NCBI RefSeq assembly: GCF_000143415.4 | Contig: NW_003314264.1 | Span: 4,153,229-4,217,228 of the forward strand | DNA length: 64,000 bases | Source of the DNA: Selaginella moellendorffii | Taxonomy: Eukaryota; Streptophyta; Lycopodiopsida; Selaginellales; Selaginellaceae | Direction: 5' to 3' | Part shown: piece after piece, positions 59,601-64,000 of the stretch | Layout: each line of letters begins with the position of its first letter | Position numbering within the stretch: position 1 is the first letter of the stretch | The notes under the pieces: model-generated | What the model was told of the DNA's origin: nothing | The model's database searches: none | Seen by the model: only the letters and a program-made list of their open reading frames with translations | Program-made: the position numbers and the translations under genes

Positions 59601-61115
59601 ATGGTGCCCGAGGCTGCGACTGGCGGGGAGGAGGCGGAGGTGCCTCTCAGCGATGGCGGCGCAGCTATGGACGAGGTAAATGCCGCTGCTCCTGCGCCTG
59701 AGGAAGACGAAGGAAAGGAGGAGAATGCAGAGAACGGGGAGGAAGAGGAACAAGAAGCCACAGTGGAGAATGCCGCGAAGCTGTTTGAGTCGGGATGCAA
59801 TGCTCTCAAGGCTGGAGATTTAGAGAGCGCATCGAATGATCTCTGCAAGGCGCTAGAAATGAGGTACTCTTGTGGAGAGACAATGCCAGTGGCTGATTGT
59901 AGTGCTTTTCTTTTTGTGGTTTCTATTTCTTTGCAGGGTGATGCTTCACGGCGAGCTTGCTCCAGAGTGTGCATCGGCTTACTACAAGTATGGGTCGTGT
60001 CTTCTCTACAAGGTTCAAGCGGAGAGGGATATTTTCTCCGAGGCTACTCCGGCTAAGGAGAAAGGAGTAACGATTTCTGAGCCAGCAGAAGCGGAAGAAG
60101 GTTAGTTTTTCTTTTATTCTTTTTAAGCGCTGTGGTATAACTTAGGAAATGTTCCGCAGAGAGCAATGAAGCAGAGGAGAAAGTTGAAGGAGAAGACGGT
60201 GAAGATATCCAGGAAGAAGAGGAGTCTGATTTGGAGCTAGCCTGGAAGATGATGGACATTGCACGGGTGATCCACGAAAGGCAGCACACGCACACTTTGG
60301 AGGAGGTGGATGTAATCTCTGGCCTGGCTGACATAAGTCTCGAGAAAGGTTGGTGACCAGATGCTGTTAGCTGTGGGAACTAAACCTTTGCATTGTTCCT
60401 TTCAGAGGATTTTCAAACTTGTTTGGATGACTACAGCAAAGCACTGGAAATTCTCAAGGGACTCGTGGAGCCGGATAATCGTCAACTGGCAGAGCTGTAT
60501 GCTACTGATGAGACTTTGGTGTTAACCTTGACCCTTTCTTGACAGATATTTTAAGATGGCTCTGGCGAAGCAGCTCTCGAAAGCTCCCAAAGAAGCGATC
60601 GAGTGCTGTCACCTGGCTGTGGCTGTTTGCGAGAACCGCCTGGAAAGGCTCAAAGGAGAGGTCACTTGTCGAGACGAGGAGATCAAGGAAATGGAATTGC
60701 TGCTTGTTGATCTCAAAGAAAAGGTATCGTGGTACAAGTATTACTTGTTTTCTCATCTTTGATTTTGTTTGTGACACAGGTGGACGAGCTGCATCAAATG
60801 GCTGCCGCTCCTCCACTCTTGGAAGTCTTGGAAGCAGAGAACCCTGTAGTGGCGGAGACTGTGAAGCAGACATTCATGGCCGTGGCTGATATGGCGAGCA
60901 ATGGAAGCAAGGCACCGATGGAGACAACAACAACAACGATGACAACTCCCTCCACTTCCAAGGACGCGGTAATAAATCTGGGAGTTGTGGGACGAGGGAT
61001 CAAACGTGCTACTCCAGTCCTGATCACTGACAATGGAAGCGTCGCCAAAGTTTCAAAGGCATTCGAGGGAGACACGGCATCCGCTGGAGATGGATCATCG
61101 AAAAAGGCAGACTAG
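59601..61115 (+). CDS. NASP: NASP/Sim3-type histone H3 chaperone (SHNi-TPR)
   Basis: Histone chaperone of the NASP/Hif1/Sim3 family, nuclear, binding H3-H4 or H3-variant dimers before deposition. The start MVPEAATGGEEAEVPL is at 59601; about five exons, the last ending at 61115. TPR-like repeats: AAKLFESGCNALKAGDLESA with CKALEMR; MLHGELAPECASAYYKYGSC; the long acidic insert typical of NASP interrupting TPR2 (about 60060-60230); then AWKMMDIARVIHERQ, ISLEKEDFQTCLDDYSKALEIL and YFKMALAKQLSKAPKEAIEC. A coiled coil follows (RDEEIKEMELLLVDLKEKVDEL). The C-terminal Ser/Thr/Lys-rich tail contains LGVVGRGIKR, conserved in plant NASP. The interrupted TPR with an acidic loop distinguishes it from ordinary TPR proteins. 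Confidence 0.88.
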
Positions 61116-61484
61116 TCTTCCATCGACTTCATAACGTTGAGAGGTACTCAACTTAAAGCTTTGTCTCTAATCCTTATAATCTTCTATTTTGCAGTACCAA
61201 ACGATGCCTTTTGGAAGAGAAAGAGACACTCCAAGTCCAAGAAAAAAATTGTTTCTTTCAACTGACTGAAGCTCATAGCCAAGACCAAGGAATTTTACTT
61301 GTCGAGAGAAGAGAGGAGAAATCTGTGACAATGTCAAAACGTGGAAGAAAGCAAACAAAAGAGAAGCCACGTAGCTATGCACGTTTGAAAAAATATGCCA
61401 CAAGAGCCCTAAAAGGGTATCTAGGGTTTAGGAGCTCTTCCTTCCATTCGGCGTTGGTGCGTGGAGCTGGATCTGGCGCGCGCA
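61116..61484 (+). promoter_or_regulatory. NASP 3' region and promoter of the BPA1-like gene
   Basis: Non-coding. A telo-box TCTAGGGTTTAGG lies at about 61419-61431, roughly 55 bp before the start codon at 61485. Confidence 0.5.
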
Positions 61485-62508
61485 ATGGCGGTAACCAGAA
61501 ATCTTGCAGCTAGAGAGCATTGTCGTGCTATGTGGGAAATTCGCCTTGCAGAATAACACCGTCCGTGTCACAAATCTCTCGATCAGGGCCACCCAGCAGG
61601 ACATCCTCAACTTCTTCTCCTTCTCCGGAGAGATCCAAAACGTCGAGCTTGAGAGGCAACATTTCTTTCTCCTCTTCTTGCTTGATCTCGAACTTTCGTG
61701 GGAAATTTTCTTTTTTCGCAGGGATGGAGAAGCCTCCCAGGTCGCCCATGTAACATTCAAAGACCCTGACGCTGTGGACACTGCACTCTTGTTGTCTGTA
61801 AGTCTCGATTCTCGGCTCCGATTCCTTTGTTTTTCATTTTTTTTGTTCCACAGGGCGCTACAATCGTCGATCAATCTGTGCTAATCGCTCCCGTGGAAGA
61901 CTGGACGCCATCGAACCAAGTGGTATTTCTCCCAGCTTTTAGCAACTTTTCTTCCATTCTCTCACATTTTTCCAACTCAGGCTGGATCATCCGTTCCCGA
62001 GAACAAAGCCCAGGCCGTGATCACCACCATGCTCGCCAAAGGCTTCGTTCTCGGCAAGGACGCCATGGGAAAGGCCAAAGCTTTCGACGACAAGCACCGC
62101 TTCACGGCAAGCGCAACCGCGACGATGGCCGACATCGACAAGAAGATTGGCTTCCGAGAGAAGATCAACGCCGGGACAGCGGCGGTGAATCAAGGCGTCC
62201 GAGCAGTGGATCAAAAGTTCCAGGTCTCGGAGAAGACGAAGACGGCCTTCACCGCGGCCGAGCAAAAGATGTCGAGCGCCGGGTCGGCCTTGATGAAGAA
62301 CAAGTATATCTTCACCGGGGCGAGCTGGGTGACGGGAGCATTCAACAAGGTGGCCAAGGCAGCCAACGATGTGTCGCAGAAAACCAAGGAGAAGGTCGAG
62401 AAGGAGGAGCAAGTTGGGGGGATCAAACGCCAGCCCAGTGGCGATTCTACCCCGAGAACTGCCGAGCTCTTCCCGGACGAAGCCATGCCTCAAGCTCATC
62501 ACGTTTGA
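61485..62508 (+). CDS. BPA1-like RRM protein (binding partner of ACD11 family)
   Basis: RRM-containing adaptor related to Arabidopsis BPA1, which binds the sphingolipid-transfer protein ACD11 and modulates cell death and immunity. The first exon is just ATGGCG (61485-61490); exon 2 starts at 61552, giving MANNTVRVTNLSIRATQQDI. The RRM continues through FFSFSGEIQNVELERDGEAS, VAHVTFKDPDAVDTALLLS and GATIVDQSVLI. The conserved C-terminal part follows (AVITTMLAKGFVLGKDAMGK, DIDKKIGFREKINAG, VDQKFQVSEKTKTAF, GSALMKNKYIFTGASWVTGA). Intron 2 (61656-61721) appears to be GC-AG rather than GT-AG, since no GT donor keeps the frame. About 235 aa. The exact ligand in lycophytes is unknown. Confidence 0.92.
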
Positions 62509-62665
62509 TTCTTGTAGTGGTTTCTCTCCTTTCTCTCTTCTTTCGCTTTATTTTTTCTTGCTCGCAAGCTTCCTTCCATTTCCATGTAAAATTGTCAAAT
62601 ATATATTGTCTCTTTGTTTATAGCAATTCATAGTTCCTTGGTTTGGGACTTGGAAAATTTAGGGC

Positions 62666-64000
62666 TTGCCGATGGGGAGGGGAGCCAGTGGCATAGCTGG
62701 GGGTATTCGTCGAGCTCGATCGCGGCTGGGGCGATTTCGGGCGCAATCGGATCGCAAGAATGCAGCGACGGTGGCAATGGCTGAGGATTTGGCAGCACGG
62801 GATTCAGCAGCTAGGCGTAGGGTTAGGGCGCTCTCACCGCTCCAAGTGGTGTCGCCGTGGCCGCAGAGGCGCTGGGGGGCTCTGGGCGGGAAGAGCCAGC
62901 GATTTGGAGCGAATCCAGGTACTGCATTTCAGCAGTGTGGTGTGCGGTGTTTTGCGAGCTCCGGAGAGCTAGAGGGTGATGAGGATTCCACCCAAGCATC
63001 CGAGTCGTCTTCGTCGGAAGACGAGGCTGTAGAGGAAGCAGGCTCTTCGAGGGATCAACCGGGTAAGAGCGAGGCGGCGGCGGCGAAGGAAGATGTCAAG
63101 AAGAAAGCAAAAGAGAAGAAGAGCAAAGAGGAGGAAGAGGCGGCCTTCCAAGCTATGAAGGCCAGGTTTCGCAAGGAGTTCGAGAGCAGGATTGTCAAGA
63201 ACGAGAATCTGGAAGTCAAGAGTAAAGATCTTGAGGTGTCGCTAGACGGTTTTTCTTACTACCTCGAGTAAGTGATTCTTTGCTTTGGTTTCATGCTTGA
63301 GTAACATTTTTTCTCCATTTGTAGCGCAAACACGCGGGAGTTACTCCTTGATTGTTCTATGGCTCATCTCCGTCAACCAGAGTTTATGGAATATAGCCAA
63401 GGACTGCCGTCTTCAAGCCAAAGGATCCTTTTGCATGGACCTTCGGGTATGTATGTATTTTCAGGTGCTAGCAGCGTCTAAATTGTGATCTTTCCAGGCT
63501 CTCAGATTTACCAAGAGCAGCTAGTCAAGTCACTTGCACACAAACTCGACGCTTCTTTTCTTACTTTAGACAGCACTATTCTCTCTCCTCATGTAAGGTC
63601 TCTTTTCTTTCTCCATGGACTTCACCACCTCTTTTATCTAGGATTATGGCGATCAGGACGTGTCTGGAGAATCCGAGCTCGACCACGAAAGCCGGGGACG
63701 TGAGTCGAGATGGACAGACAATGAGTCTGATCAAGATGCAAGTGATGAAGAAGACGACAATGACGGAAGCGATAGCGAAGAGCCATATCGCATTTGTGCG
63801 CTGCTTGAGGTTGCAGAAGCAAGCTACAAGCACAAGCACGAGGTAGCTTTAAAGTCTTATGTTCTTTTATGGTCTTACGTTATCCCTAGATTCAAAAGGG
63901 TTCCGTGGGGTCTACAGATCAGCAAGAAGAATCTGGTTCAGCGCCTCAGATAAAGTTGAAGAAAGGTATTCATGAATTCCTGGTGGTTAATTTCTCAGCT
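62666..64000 (+). CDS. AAA+ ATPase family protein, N-terminal part (cut by the window end)
   Basis: The start MPMGRGASGIAGGIRRARSR opens an Arg/Ala-rich, acid-free leader fitting a mitochondrial presequence; MAEDLAARDSAARRR at about 62778 is an alternative start. An acidic Ser-rich stretch and a charged coiled coil follow (KKKAKEKKSKEEEE). Exon 1 ends at about 63267 and joins SLDGFSYYLD to ANTRELLLDCSMAHLRQPEF, then RILLHGPSG and SQIYQEQLVKSLAHKLDASF. This region is shared with plant P-loop ATPases of the At1g02890/At4g02480/At4g24860 group, which carry it before the AAA core. An acidic linker near 63660-63790 is also seen. The Walker A, Walker B and AAA core expected downstream lie beyond the window. 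Function in plants is poorly defined. Confidence 0.8.

Noticed and set aside
61211-61513. 100-aa ORF upstream of the BPA1-like gene
   Set aside because: Overlaps the promoter, telo-box and start codon of that gene; no recognisable similarity.

Overview
The window looks like nuclear DNA of a lycophyte, most likely a Selaginella-type genome. Its genes are clearly land-plant genes (TOC1, SnRK1 alpha, HCF164, a BPA1-like RRM protein, very-long-chain 3-ketoacyl-CoA reductase). Introns are mostly only about 45-100 bp, genes sit 70-500 bp apart, and there is a long intronless PPR gene built of S-type repeats. The species is inferred; no marker names it.

Layout. (1) 1-11.9 kb is a repeat block: a decayed chromodomain Ty3/gypsy element and its 3' LTR, a miniature LTR element (TRIM, called T1), a dead PIF/Harbinger transposase, a second TRIM (T2), then AT-rich spacer. 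(2) 12.0-33.7 kb is a dense gene island: KCR, PPR, an RRM-like protein, eIF3a, a glycosyltransferase, a signal-peptide/TM protein, a coiled-coil protein, TOC1, ethanolamine kinase and HCF164. (3) 33.7-56.9 kb is a second repeat block: a gypsy pol remnant; a young LTR element of 7.7 kb with no recognisable genes (LARD-like, family A) with 5-bp target duplications; a deleted chromovirus (family B); several decayed A-type LTRs; a cluster of solo LTRs with readable target duplications; and one intact, very AT-rich ORF for a secreted lectin-like protein. (4) 57.4-64 kb is the next gene island: SnRK1 alpha, a NASP-like histone chaperone, a BPA1-like RRM protein, and the start of an AAA+ ATPase cut by the window end.

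How it fits together. The genes are housekeeping or regulatory (translation initiation, plastid redox, lipid metabolism, clock, energy signalling) and form no operon-like pathway. The TOC1/ethanolamine kinase intergenic region carries an evening element, a G-box and a heat-shock element. The repeat blocks show decay dominated by G:C to A:T change, as expected for methylated transposons. Non-autonomous family A shares its polypurine tract and nearby internal sequence with the chromovirus at the window start, so that lineage is its likely autonomous partner. The item most worth following up as possibly undescribed is the AT-rich lectin-like gene at 55689-56621. No wholly new multi-gene system could be demonstrated.
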